Below are positions 33,598 to 45,957 of a stretch of 64,000 nt of DNA, piece by piece. The translations under genes and the position numbers were made by a program. The DNA comes from Leptodontidium sp. MPI-SDFR-AT-0119 (lineage: Eukaryota > Ascomycota > Leotiomycetes > Helotiales > Leptodontidiaceae), in NCBI GenBank assembly GCA_020726505.1, contig JAHLEZ010000005.1, positions 1,674,001 to 1,738,000 of the forward strand. Direction: 5' to 3'. Within the stretch, counting starts at the first letter, position 1. Each line of letters opens with the position of its first letter. The notes beneath the pieces were generated by a model, which saw only the letters and a list, made by a program, of their open reading frames with translations, had not been told where the DNA came from and did not search any database.

Positions 33598-33759
33598 CTA
33601 GACGTTGCAAGCAGAGTTGCAACCCTAAATGACCTCTCGGAACAGACGCGCCTGCCACAAAGAGGGACCATAGCAGCGAAATGCCCCAGATGGCCACTCT
33701 GGCGAGCAATGCTATATCAACTTGGTGAATCTGAGCTTACTTTTAAGAAATATCGCGCT

Positions 33760-34942
33760 CTTCCCAGCCCCCATTCCCCAACTCCATCCCAGAACCGTCG
33801 ACATCTTACGATGTGATCAAAGCCGTCTTCCTACGAGATGCATATCAAGGCCTGCATAGCATAGATACTACCACCGTTTGAACAGTATATGTCGTCGCAA
33901 CTAATCGTCATTCCTCACTCGATACCGCGTTTACAAAAACGAGGCTCGGCTCGCTTAGGCGGTGCTTCCCAAAACATCGCTACCACAAAGACACGCCCTC
34001 AAAGCCTCACGGGGCATTCTTTGGGTATTAGCCAAGTCAGCAAGTCGAAGGAACAGAACAAAGTCCGGCCTGGGGTACACATACTGCGAGACTTGAGTAA
34101 AGCTGCCCAGATTCTTCGCTTGATTGCCCGTTCAGAAATGTTGCGTGTCATTGGACATCTTCGATGTGGAGCATTTAGTTCTCCCGGAGCCAGGCCAATA
34201 CTGCAATCGTAGCTTAATCGGGATTGAGCCTTAAATGGATGCATCTGCAATCGAAGCCCATGGAGTTCGAGGTGGTGCATGAAGCTCTAATCGGTTACGG
34301 GTTCTTTGAGCAGCGGAGCAGGAGGTGCAGTTTGCATGCATGGGTAAATTCAGGGTTCGCATCTGCAGCTGCACTACTGAATTTGAAGCGCCGTCTCCAG
34401 AAAGGAGGAAATAATGACAGAGTCAGACAGACATCTAGAAATAGGCAATGTCAATGCTGTTGAGTGGGCGTGACCCAGCCCTTCCCTCTGACTACACACC
34501 ATAATGAAAGCCAACCCCCCTGGGAGCTAATAGATAGTAAGACGAGATCCGCCGCCAGAAGCATACCTGAATGACATCGAAGCTGGAGCAGTGAGCTGCG
34601 GTTGGCCGTGAGCTTCCCAGTCAGGTCACAGTACGGCCCCTTCTTCATTTGGCAGACGTATCTTACATCTCTACAGGAACATACCCCATGGCAGTGCGTC
34701 TTATGCCAACTCGAATGTTGTTGTTCTTGACCACCGGGCGCGGTGAAGGCACCAGGCGTCGGGCAAGGAAGGCTGCACGCGATGTTCCCGTCGCAAACCT
34801 GGACCGCGACCACCATTTGCCAAAATCCTGAACGTGGGAATATTCAAGGGCGCTTCATTACTTGAGGGCTCGATGGATCTATTGAGATACTTCGTAGTCA
34901 GATGATGAGATGGGGCTCAGTCGCTGTATCGCCTAGCCTTAA
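33760..34942. other. Stretch without a supported gene
   Basis: Open frames on both strands (33889-34212, 34224-34463, 34451-34816) have no recognisable features. The 34451-34816 frame is cysteine-rich but has neither signal peptide nor splice support. A short plus-strand segment near 33780-33860 (EPSTSYDVIKAVFLRDAYQG) looks protein-like and may be gene debris. Confidence 0.35.
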
Positions 34943-35436
34943 GTGGGTTTGGGGTCATCGGCTGCTTCACGAACAAGGCCGCGTCGCCACGAGTCCGCGA
35001 CCACCAACTCAATCAATATCCTGCCAGGTTTCCTGCCAGGACTCTGCATACCTTCGTCCTTCGATATCTCGCTCCCGCGGGCAGCAGAGAACGACAGCTT
35101 GCCGCATACCATACGCTTCTGTCTAAGAGGAGTACATTCGCTGACATCATGGCAGAAGTCAGGAATAACTCCTATCTTAATGACAAATACTGACTTCAAT
35201 ATTAGGGAGATAGCCCACGACCGACAGAGCCATCTACAATCATCACTGCGATTTGGCAGACGGGCGAAGATGAAACGTGTACAATCAGAGTTGGATTTGC
35301 AAACCGAGTGCAGATTCATGGCAAGAAGGTCAACCTGGTCAAGATAGATCAAAGCGATTGGGAGGAGACCGTGCCTCCGAACCATACATGTACTGTAATT
35401 ACAGGCGAGGGAGTTACATTCAAGGTGTCATCTTAA
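34943..35436 (+). CDS. Hypothetical small protein, 3' exon well supported
   Basis: The segment 35206-35436 is a clear coding exon of 77 codons ending in TAA. It follows a good branch point and acceptor (TACTGAC, ATTAG) and reads TIITAIWQTGEDETCTIRV, then VQIHGKKVNLVKIDQSDW and TCTVITGEGVTFKVSS: a beta-rich domain with no name I recognise. A likely 5' exon ends at 35131 before a GTACAT donor, joining SLPHTIRFCLRG to GDSPRPTEP in phase 0; that frame is open back to 34943, where it begins with GTG rather than ATG. The true start is therefore unknown and the gene may be truncated at its 5' end. Confidence 0.45.
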
Positions 35437-35483
35437 GCTGAGACTGTTTCGCGGGGAGAGGAGCTCCTAAACATGCTGAGGTC

Positions 35484-36556
35484 TTATCTGATGCGAAATC
35501 CACCTTTATAATCAAGCAAGAGGCATAGCCATACAGGAGGAGGGATGTCATGTTCTGTAAGACTATAATCCTCCGGAATGTGAACATTTTGGAACACCAA
35601 CTTGATTGCCTCCGTGGTTTCCATACCTAGTTCATTTCTTTTCAGTGATACGGCTGCATCATGTAGCGATTTAGAAACGCGTTGCCAGAAGTCGTACGCC
35701 CTCCCATTCCATGGTGGCGAGATCCTGAAAACATTGTCAACCGGTGTCAGGTCGCATATCTCTTTACGGACGGTCGACCCCTCCGAGAATGCTTGGAACC
35801 TAACTTCGGGAGGCGGCCTGGATTCTTCTAGTCCATTATTCAGCCAAATCTCTTGCCCAGGAAATCGGATGCTTCTTACCTTCCTCGTTCAATCTCTTTC
35901 GTTTCGCTGGATTTGTTGGCGGTGTTGGGGGTCGGTTGGAGTTCCGCTGGGAAGAAACATCTCGTGACCGGGCTTGGTATGCTGCCCAGTCCACCATGAG
36001 TTTGTCTTGGATGTCGCTCTCACAGGAGTCAAAAGCTCTCTTGAAGAACTTGTTCGCCTCTTCTTCGGCGAGGATATAGCTATCCGCAACGAGCCCGCAA
36101 TATTCAGCCACTACTGCACGACTGTCGATGGATAAGGATCCGACGAAGACGACGAGTACGAAAAGACTGAGCGCGATAGCGAGGAGGAATACAAGGATGA
36201 GGGTGAGGGCGATGAGGGAGATCGTCACTTAAAGTCTGAGAAGGGGATGTTGCAGATGAGAAATACCAGATGTGCCGACATTGTTGTCCCTCTCTGGCCA
36301 GCCAGTTATGATAATTAGTAGCTTCAGCAGGTTGCCATTCCGCCGACGGAATATTCGGCATTTCATCCCAGTGGCTATTGTTGGCGTTTTTGGAGATAAA
36401 AGACCCGGACTTAGGCAGCTGTAAGAAGAAAACATCGAAGACCTTGGGATGATGACTAAGGATCTGACCATTCTTGGACTTGTGAACTTGGTCGAAGATC
36501 AAAAACAAAGGTGACCAGAAGCTCGATGTTCCATTATTGGACTTCAAAAATCGCAC
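35484..36556 (-). CDS. Hypothetical single-pass membrane protein, N-terminus unresolved
   Basis: The 3' part is firm: 36228-35880 joined to 35827-35484 over a 52-nt intron (GTAAGA donor, CTAG acceptor). It encodes a hydrophobic run (LIALTLILVFLLAIALSLFV), an acidic/helical part (GLVADSYILAEEEANKFF), a proline- and arginine-rich linker, and a globular end with VFRISPPWNGRAYDFWQRV. This frame has no ATG. A second protein-like frame covers 36556 to about 36260 (FWSPLFLIFDQVHKSKNG to NYHNWLAREGQQCRHIWYF) but sits one frame off. Either a one-base frameshift near 36230 or an intron from GTATTT near 36270 to CTCAG near 36165 links them. I do not recognise the family. Confidence 0.5.
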
Positions 36557-36599
36557 TTAATACCTGGATCTACCTATTCATAACAATGGTACCCGGTTT

Positions 36600-39086
36600 T
36601 CTATGTACGATTGGCCTTTGCCCGCATTCGCAACTAGAACACTAGTTTGATAGATAACACCTCATGTCGAATCAGTCAAATATGACACTTATAAAATGGC
36701 GTGCAGCAGGTATGAAGAACCCCAAATATTCAAATCCTATATTGACGAACTCTGTAGTAGAATCAGGGTGTGTTCCTTTGAACCGCGTGGAAAAAATCAC
36801 AGTAGAAGTTATGAACAAGGATGTGGAGGAAGGAATTAAATAATGCGGATGTTGTTGCGAACAAATAAGGTGAGATAGGGTGGGATCCTCATTCAACGCC
36901 CTGTGCATTCTCAGGACCAGAATTTTGAGTAAGTAAACAATGAGAAGCGAGCACGTGATTGGAGGCGACACGATTGGTCATTTTCCCTTACAAGCTCCCA
37001 AAGAGAACCTCGGAGTACCTCAGAGTAAGATATATCTCTCCGTTGTAGTCTCAAGTAATGAAGAGCCCTATAATAAGCTCTTGACAATGGAAGGGAGGTA
37101 GTTTTGAAGAACTGAACGCGGGCCCATCGGAACATTGGCAGGTATCAACACGATGACTACCTATTGTAGCCTCTGCCGTTACAGACGTCATGAAGGGTCG
37201 ATAATTCCGCGATTAACCAATAGCAAAAACGGCGCAAAGTGCAACAAGCTAACAATGAACGATGCTTTATAACACCACTCTCCCGCCGCAATAGACATAG
37301 CATATACCATCTCCTCTCACGGAAAGAGACTTGGAGAATATAGTATTATTCACCCCAATCCAAAATAAATTCGCGATTAAACATTGTGCCTAGGTATAGT
37401 TAGTATTCTTAATTGATGAGTCATAGATGATCAAGAGTAGTACTAATAGGTTCCTAGATGCAGGCGTTAGCTCTAGCGAAAACAGAGCATCCGAATCTCA
37501 CTCCACCTGTAGTACTGACATTTTGATGATGGGAATACAATTTGGAATCGATCACTATTCTGGTTACTGTCTACTGGTAGCGATCACTCAGCCGGCTCCG
37601 TTATATTTGTTACTCTAAGAGCTTCGAAAATCAGATATTGGGAGGAAGGCGACAGGGAACGTAGCTTAAGATAAACAGAACTTGATCTTAACTTGGAAAG
37701 GGCTTGAACTCTTAGTCACGAGATTGAGTTTCAGTTTAGATTATTTGGATCGTATTTGTCGGAGTATGTATAGGCGTTAAATGGAGGTGAAACGTCGAAG
37801 GGGGCCGAGACGGAATTTCACTCTCACAGGGGATGTCCTCTTTCTTTGGTTGGGAAGGACGGTTCCCGAAAGGTCTAAAAACATACCACGAGCTCGGATT
37901 TATAGGAAGTACGGTCCTCGTAATCCACCAACGGTAGTTTAATTTGAGGTCAGGAGAGTTAGGAATCGCTGTTTAGCTTAGTATGTAAGGGAATTGTCAT
38001 TTTGCTTTTGTTTCTCGACATTCATAACAAGGACTTTGGGTGGCTTGAACAGTATGAGCATCTGCATCATCCGCTTTTCAGTTCATTTACTCATGTCAAG
38101 CAAGCTGTTAGTCAGTTCCTTCTTCCAGCACCGATGGATACACTCCTCAATCTGCGTGCTGTCCCTACTTATGAATTTTTTAGTTTTAACTATTATAGAA
38201 TATATAATCATATCCTCGGGCTCTTCCCAAACTAAAAAAAGACAACTTTCCAACTCTACAACCTCTATCGTCTTTTTTTTATTCGCCCTTTCTTTTAATT
38301 TTACCGACGCCTCACCCTTATCAACCTCATCCAACCCCCACCTCCTTAACCTCCCCCCAACTCGCTTATCAGCACAGCAAGAAAAGTAAACAAAGCAAGC
38401 AGTTAATTTCGAACCCGTAAATTCCAATATAATTAGTGCCCATTCTCCGCTGTAATCTAGAGAATTTTTTTTTTTTAAATAAAAACCAAAAGACGCATGC
38501 GGGAAGTACTGCACTGTTCATTCTACATACCCATTTAAACCCGCAAAAAGTCGAACGAACCAGTGAGTGTTGATTTATACCAGATGACCCTAACTCATTT
38601 GGTAAGTGAAGAATGAAGATGAATATCACGACGTACTAACTATCGTTGTCAACATCGTCTAAATTGCTACTCTTCCGTTTTTTAGCAGATGCGATAACTA
38701 AATGTATAAGTAATGCATGCGCCTTGGTAAATAGCAAATTGTTGTGTTTTCACAATGCACGTATGAAGTACGTCCACTTTTCATTTGAGATTTGAGGCTA
38801 AGTAATAAATACAACGCAGAATCAGTGGCAGGTCGTAAGGTAGTGTTTGAGCGTCTCCAGAAACCGTTTACCATCGCCCAGAGCTGTACCCAGTAATACT
38901 GGAATAAGCATGAGTAGGCAGGTAGCTCGAATATTTCTGGCAAGTTTGATTGAAAATTCTTTCCATTCCGACGTATTGTATGAGAAACACACCGTGAAAA
39001 GCTCAATTACTCAAATAAATGTACACCCCATCCCTTCCCTTTCCTTCCCCTTCCCTCCTCCCTGCCCTACCCCTCCATCAAAACCC
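36600..39086. other. AT-rich stretch without a supported gene
   Basis: About 2.5 kb of AT-rich DNA. Open frames at 36672-37135, 37994-38514 and 38698-39006 are low in complexity or featureless. One frame (36911-37135, minus) begins MFRWARVQ, recalling a motif after NACHT domains, but this is too little to call. Confidence 0.4.
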
Positions 39087-40643
39087 TCACTTCTTCCCCA
39101 GCGCCTTCAACGCAAACGCCACAGCCGGGACCTCCTCATCCAGTCTCAAAATCGGTGGCTCAGGCCCAAGAGGCGTAATACTGAAAGGATTGATCTGCGT
39201 ATGGCTCTTGGTGTAATGTTTCTTGATATGCGTGAACTCAGTCGTGTCCTTGAAGGCAGGGACGTTCCAGTAGAGGTTGCGGAGCCATTTGTGGATGTAT
39301 GGGTAGTCTGCGCGGATGGTGCGGAGGTTGGTCTGGTGGAGTGAATGTCAGAATATATGTATTCAAATTAAAGACGAGGGTAATTCTCCGGAGTCTGTAC
39401 AGAGGAGAAGGAGGAGGAGAGGGAAAATAGCATACCTTGAAATGCTGCACATAAACAACATCGAACCTAACAATCGTCGTGTAGAGCCTGACATCCGCCT
39501 CTGTAATGTCCTTCCCGAAATAGAACGGGCCATCCTCAACCTCACTTAAGTGCTTCTCGACCTTATCCAGACTAGCGAAGAGGGTGATAACTGCTTTCTC
39601 GTACGCTTCTTGCGTGGTGGCGAACCCGGACTTATAGACGCCGTTGTTGATGTCGTTGTATGTCCATTCGTTCGTGGCTTCGATTTGGGATTGCAGGGCG
39701 GATGGGAAGAGGGAGATGTTCTTGTATTCTGGGGCGAGGAGGTCGTCGAACTATATTTACACGCGGGAGGATCAGTTTTAGTTCTAGTTCCAGTTCCAAC
39801 TTCTTATTTTACCTCTGAAAGGATTATAAAATATCATATCCGGAGGAAGGGATAAAGTGGGGAGAAAGGAGGGGAGACATACCTCAGTATAGAACATCCT
39901 GATAATCTCACTACTCTCGTTACTGACAATCTTGCCCTGCTTCACATCATACAGCGTCGGCACCGTAAAGCGTCCCTTGTACTCGGGATCGACCTGGAAA
40001 TACACATCGCGGATGTGCTTGTACCCCTCATGGCCCTCGACAGGATCAGGCCGTACGTTCTCGCCTGGTGCGTCGTCCGCGTTGGGAGAGGATGCGAAGT
40101 GCCATCCGAGTGCTTGCATGTGCCAGTGAACGGACGTGAAGGGGATGATATCTTGCAGACCCTTGAGTTGGCGGACGATGAGTGTTCGGTGGGCCCATGG
40201 GCAGGCGTAGGAGACCTGGAAATGTGTGAGTTAGTATGTATTCCAGGTCAGAGGTAGATACCGTAGAGTGGAAAGGAAAAGAAGACGTACGTAAAGATGA
40301 TACCTCCCCTTCTCAGGTGGGAACTCCCCTCCCTTCTTTATGAAATTCCGGAACTGCGACTGTCCCCTCTTGAACTCGCCGGACTTGTCGCCGGGCGCTA
40401 CCCAGTTGGTGATTTTATCTGCTGCCTGTTTCTCTCTTATTAGCCATCTCTTGCTTTCCCTCCCTCTCTTTCCATCTTTCCCTCTACCCCTCTTCGTCCC
40501 TTCTCTACCAGACTCCAACTCCAGACTCCAGACTCCAAACCCCCAATTCCAAGTCCCGTTCTAAAGCTCAATCCCAAACCACAGGAAGGAAAGCAAAAAA
40601 AAGCGAGAGGGGTAAAACAAGTAAAGTAAACAAAACATACCAT
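39087..40643 (-). CDS. Glutathione S-transferase omega-like (Ecm4-type glutathionyl-hydroquinone reductase)
   Basis: Five exons: 40643-40641, 40425-40291, 40215-39883, 39750-39436 and 39332-39087; 343 residues. The first coding exon is only the ATG. Core features: GEFKRGQSQFRNFI, YHLYVSYACPWAHRTLI with the catalytic cysteine (Cys51) of the CPWAH motif, FTVPTLYDV (the cis-proline of the thioredoxin fold), SNESSEIIRMF binding the gamma-glutamyl end of glutathione, and an all-helical C-terminal domain with FYFGKDITEADVRLYTTIVRFD. Ecm4 relatives reduce glutathionyl-quinones in the cytosol. The split at the start codon is supported by a GTATGT donor, an ACAG acceptor and lack of any in-frame upstream ATG. 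All frames are intact. Confidence 0.93.
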
Positions 40644-41525
40644 CTTAACACTCCCTCTCCACGAGAAACACCGTCTATTTGCTGAATTCGCGAGTTTAAA
40701 CCGATATGATGTCGTCGTTCGAGTACTCAAGAAGAAGCGGGGAGGACCGATGAGCATTAAAATATACAGCCCTTCAAAAAACAAAATGCGCTTCCTACCT
40801 GCGCGTCTTATACAGATCAGTCAAAATCACAATTTCCTCAAATGTCTCCCCTCGCAGTGAAGGCGGGGGTTTGATTGAAATGCTGACAGGAGTAGTCCAA
40901 GGGGGTGCTTGATAATGATGACATTTAGTGACGCCATTGGACAGCAACAGTCTAGGATAGAGGGGGTCCCTGCACAGCGATTACCTCAGCCTTACAAAAC
41001 GGGCTTGATATGCCCCGCGGCGGGGTAAGGAAGAAGAAGAGGAGCGTTGGCTGGATTGAGAGGAAGTGCTTAACGTTATTCTATTCGTCGCTGCATTCTC
41101 CTATTGTAGATTTTCGTTTGTTTGATTGTGGCTGGCTGGCTGGCTGGCTACATCACAATTCATAAAGATAATAACTGATTGACTGACTGACTGACTGACT
41201 GCAATTCAGGTTGCGATGCCGAGGAGAAGAAAAAAAGAAGATAAATTAGAAAACTTCAGAGGCATCATAATAGATAGGTTAAATTTTTTTTTTAAAAATG
41301 GAATGCATTTTCTAATTTTTTAGTTCTTGGTACTTGGTACTTCTTAACTCATCGCACTTTGAAAATGCACCGAAACGTTCTTAACTTCCCTTCTCTCTCT
41401 CTGTCTAGGTCTCATGAGCGCATTCATCAAACATAACCCGCCAGAAGAAAAACACAATCAAGTTTCGTTGATCCATCCCATCCATCAGTCATCATTTGTC
41501 CTCCGTGTACGCATAATGCATGCTT
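40644..41525. other. Intergenic region with microsatellites
   Basis: Between the glutathione transferase promoter and the 3' end of the ubiquitin E1 gene. Contains (CTGG)n at about 41129-41150, (TGAC)n at about 41178-41202 and several A/T runs. No gene seen. Confidence 0.5.
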
Positions 41526-44500
41526 CTAATTTCCCATGTTCATCGTGACGAACGGAACCTCGACATCCTCTCCCGTCTGATCCTCAACACATACTTCGAA
41601 GATGACGGCCTTTTGATGGTCAGGAACCGGCTTCTTAGAAATGTGGGCCACCAGATCGCTGAGCTTCATTGCGTAGCGGTCTGCTAGCTTGGTTGGTGGG
41701 AAGAAGCTGGCGTATAGTAGACTGACACCCGAGCTGAGCATCGTGACTGTGAGACCCTTCTTATCAAAGTAGTCGAGAAGTTCTCTGAGTGTAACATTGT
41801 CAACCTCGAAGCGATCCCAGATCTTGTCGATAGCGACGTCGCCGTTGTGACTCTGGTACTTGGCCTTCGGGCTCTCAACAGGTTCCGAGAAGCCGAAGAA
41901 GGGTAGAGCGAGATTGACGAAGCCATTCTTGTATGCCTCAAGCTTATTCTTGCCATCAACAACCTTGTAGAGCTCCAAGATGACAAGACCAGTAACGAGA
42001 GCTGTAGTTGTAGCAATCGCAGGAATGATCTTGCCCGCAATGAACTTGGTCTTGTGTCTATCAGCAAGCTCAATCTTATAGTTCTCGGCACGAAGATTGC
42101 TTGCAGCGGTAATGAAGTCGATGTGGTGGTTGGTATCATCATCCTTCTCGAACTCAACTGGCTCAAGCTTGAAACCAGCGAGTTGCTTTGGTGGTGGGAG
42201 CTTCTCGGTGATCTTCTGGAGCTCAGCATTATCATCAAAGGCAGATGAGTTTGCATTTGGGTCCTAGAACAAATATTAGTTTTGGAATTTCTACCTTGGA
42301 GTGGATTACTTACCGGCTCGCTGTCATCAGCTTGGATCTTAACGGAGGCGTTTGGTGAGAAGTCAGGAATGATCATGTTGTCCAAAACCTTGAGAATCAT
42401 AGCTTCGTCCAGATCCTTGGTGTTGATGCCATAGTTGAAAGCATGGAGGTTTGCACCAGCGACAACGAATGTGAAATGGAACTCGTTCTTTGGGTCGAAC
42501 TTCAATGGATCGGGAGCTCGCTTAGGACCAGACCAGAAAGGTTGTCCACTAGACGAGGTCGAGTCTTTGGGGAAGTTGTAAAGTAATTGTTGAATGGCAT
42601 TATTGTATTGCTTCTCAAAGAGCAATCGAGCCCACTTGATACAGTCCTCGACGCTCAAAGGCTTGTCGTCAACCAAGAAATCGCGGATTTGCTCAAGAGT
42701 AGCCTTCTCGTTACCTCCCTGCTTCAATGTTGTCTCGATGTAGTTGGGCTGGCTCAGGTAAAGGTTGACGGTCTCCGCAGGCTTGACAAAAGATGATTCG
42801 AAAAGCTCACGAGCCCATGCAATGGTATGCTCGATCTTGTTGGGGAAACTTCTCAAGGTGCACATGGGGAAAGATTGCTCCGGGGGATCCTGGGATGAGG
42901 AGTACGATTCGGTCAAGTTTGGAATGACGACTTGGGTGTTTCCTTTAGTGCCCAAGGTACCACTCTCCAGCAATGGCTTGCGGAAGAATACGCAACGACG
43001 ATCGACATATGTACGCGCATCAACGTTATCCAGAGCATTGGTGACACCATCGAGGACACTCCAGAACTCCTCGTGGAAGATGTGTTCCGTGTCTTGTCCA
43101 ACTCGGTCTCGCATGGTGACAATGTGGCCCTTCAAGTCGGGGTTCATTGCTTGAACTGCAGCGGCAGCACAATCACTCTTCAGTTGTCCAACATCCTTGG
43201 GTCGGAAGAGGAATTGACGGTTGAGATTGCTCTTCTCGATAGAATCCATATCAGTCACGCTGATCTTTCCCTTTGGTCCAGTAGCAAGCCCAATCATAGC
43301 CCAGTTCTTCAACATCTCACAACCAATGGCACCTGCACCGACCAAGAATTCCTGGATATTTGACAGCTTTTCTTGGAACTCTCGGCCAAAGACAGCGATT
43401 TGACCATCGTATCTCGAGTTCAGAGGCTTGCAGAGTTCCTCAGATCTAGCAGAGTTCTCTGGAAGCGACTCCAAGGAATCGAAGTACAACCATTGGTTGA
43501 TAGGCATGAACTTTCCTGAGACAGCCTTCAACACTTCTTGCGCAGCCAAGCCACCAAAGAACGCAGCCATAGGACTCAAGTCACCTTGAGCTTGATAACT
43601 GAGTTCGCCAAGAAGCTTCTTATCAATTTCGATGTCGAGCTTCTCCTGCTTCGCAAAGGCCTCCGCAGATCCAATCACTATCGCAGCATCGACCTCGTTG
43701 TGTGGGTTCGGAAGACGACCATGCTGTTCAGCAAATGCGTGCAGAGCTTGGAATCCAACATGAAGTTGTTGAGGACGATCGAATTTGGCGTAGTCGGAAA
43801 TGAGGTGCTCAGGTTCCTTGAGCGCAACCGACAGGGGCTTGAAATCAACGAACTTTGGCATCTTGACTTGTGTGAAGATACCGCCTCTCTCGTATTGTCC
43901 GAGTCCGGAGACATCTCCAATGGAGAATGTGTATGGCCCCTTGACTGTAACCTTCCGTGGCTCTGCAGAGTTCAAAGCCTCAAGTCCCTGCAGCTCCGTA
44001 AAGGTAACATAGTCTCCGTCTTCTAAGCCATGCCTGGTCTCATCTAAAGCAGAGACCAGACCTTCCTCGTCGATACCCGCGACAATGCCTGCGACAGGGG
44101 TCTCTCCAGTTGGATCGATAACGGTGAACTTGTCTCCAAAGTCGCAAAATATGGCTCCGAACAAGCCGAAAGTATCTGCAACGACCAGGTATATTCCTTT
44201 CTGGTGTAGGTAATCTCCGATGATGATCTGATCCTTGATGGGTGTATTGGTAAGAACAACGACTTGGAAACGGTCGAATTGGGAGAGGTTTGTGGTAAGG
44301 CTGAACGGGGTTAGCTGATGTTTATGCAAGATGGATTTGATAGCTTGCCTGGTAGAATCAAGAACAGAGACTGGGGTATAGGCGTTCAGCTCAGCTACGC
44401 GTGGCGCAGTAACTGCTGCCCGAGGCTTTCCAACATCTTCGGGGTGGAGGAAGAACTGAGAGGAGAGGTCGGCGATGGCGGCGGGGGCGGGGTCGTAAAG

Positions 44501-44837
44501 GGTCAGACTCTTGACACCTGCCAAAGCAATGTTCTTTGCGATCTCAACACCGAGTCCCTTCAGTCCAACGATAAGTACGTTCGACGCACTCATGCGCTTC
44601 ATAGCCTCGTGTCCGAGCACATACAGCTGTCTGCTATATAGAGACTCATCAATATCGTTGTTGCCTTCCACCGACTCGTCCACCTGCATCTTGGTCTCCA
44701 TATCGATGTCTTTAGAGTCCTGGGGAAATCATAACGTTAGCAGTGTTTATAACTAGAGACTGAAGAGAGCACTAGGTGGAAGGAAGCTCTTGTGACAGAT
44801 ATAAGTTGATGGAGGGGTAAAATCAACGTACAGCCAT
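41526..44837 (-). CDS. uba1: Ubiquitin-activating enzyme E1
   Basis: Three exons: 44837-44832 (only Met-Ala), 44719-42314 and 42263-41526; 1049 residues, the usual length. E1 activates ubiquitin with ATP, adenylating its C-terminus and binding it as a thioester before transfer to E2. Features in order: inactive adenylation half with [16 protein letters not shown], active half with [20 protein letters not shown] (nucleotide site) and [19 protein letters not shown], catalytic cysteine in [19 protein letters not shown] (Cys622), and a C-terminal ubiquitin-fold domain that recruits E2. The MADSKDID N-terminus arises only after splicing the 112-nt first intron (GTACGT donor, CCAG acceptor). Long frames on the opposite strand are shadows of this gene. 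Essential and normally single-copy. Confidence 0.97.
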
Positions 44838-45957
44838 GATTCTCTTGGAAGGTTGGGAGAAGTCTGGGTTTGACAGCTTGCGTTTCCCCAGCTTGCCTTC
44901 GCCGTTTGGTATCACCTGCGATGGAATCGTGGCGTTTGATCTGCGTCCCAAATAATGTTGCTCTTCAGGAACAGCGGGTATCTAGACCCTAGATTGCGGG
45001 AGGCCTAGTTTCGGTCCCAAGTAAAGTCGACCGATGGTGTTGATTGTGTAGATGTCGTTGTTGTCAACAGAGACGGTCGATGCTTTAGGTGAATGTGTAG
45101 TAGAGGGAGTGAAATGAGGAGTTCGGTTTAGGTAGAAGCCTGGAAGGCGAGAGACAGTTGGATAGAACTGAGCCTCACAGCATCACATCGAAGTGTCTGG
45201 AGCTAATGACATAACGGCAGGGAACATTTGAAATCCCGGAGTGCCTGAGGTTCGACAAGGCAGAGATCACGTTTTGGGTTTCAAATCATTTTCCTTCCGA
45301 ATTACCATTCAGAGGGTACTGTACTAATTCAATCTAATTATACTTTTAAAATACCCATTCAAGCTGGCCTGTGTACATCTAGTGGCAGAATAAGGAGGCG
45401 AACAATTCAAAGAAAGTCGAGCCCTTTAGCGTTCTTCTAGAAGGAATAGGTTAAACTTCGGCCCAAAAGCTCTTCAACCCCGCCATCAATAGGTATCTGC
45501 GAGTGCTCTGTACCTCAGGTATGTACCAGCAGCCCAGGGGTTCTCACAAGATTCCGAGGGCCCAGGAAGGATACTGAAAAGTATCAAGCCCCAGAATCCA
45601 GGATGCCGAGCCCAAATACCCAAGTAGGTTGTTGAAAAACAATGGGTCAATAATACACGTGGCATGTGGTCGGAAGGATTTAACGATGTTCAGGCACGGT
45701 GATGCAAGATAATCAAGGCAAGTCCCACTCTCCCACATCACACCACACCACCCCCGGGCCAAGACTCAGGAATAAGAATCATCAATGCATGCATGAATGA
45801 AACCTTGTCAGAAAAAGCATTTTATTTGTCCATTGAGCAATATCTCCGTGAACTGGTTCGTAATGTCGCACTCCCCCATCCAAGCCTGAGCCTTGCTGCC
45901 GTGATATCAACCAACGTCTAGAGAAAAAAAAAAAGGTGAAGTATCGGTTTGGACGCT
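44838..45957. other. Promoter of the E1 gene and 3' flank of FKBP12
   Basis: No supported gene. The sequence just upstream of 44837 is the E1 leader. The remainder is mixed-composition DNA with only short frames. Confidence 0.4.

Noticed and set aside
34451..34816. Cysteine-rich frame, possible secreted effector
   Set aside because: No signal peptide, no regular cysteine spacing, no splice support and no upstream promoter-like context.
36911..37135. Frame beginning MFRWARVQ, resembling a motif downstream of NACHT domains
   Set aside because: Only a few residues match and nothing else of an NLR is nearby.
38083..38514. 143-codon minus-strand frame rich in Lys, Glu and Ser
   Set aside because: It arises from A/T-rich, low-complexity DNA and begins next to poly-T runs.
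42765..44026. Several plus-strand frames of 107-162 codons
   Set aside because: They are antisense shadows of the highly conserved E1 coding sequence.
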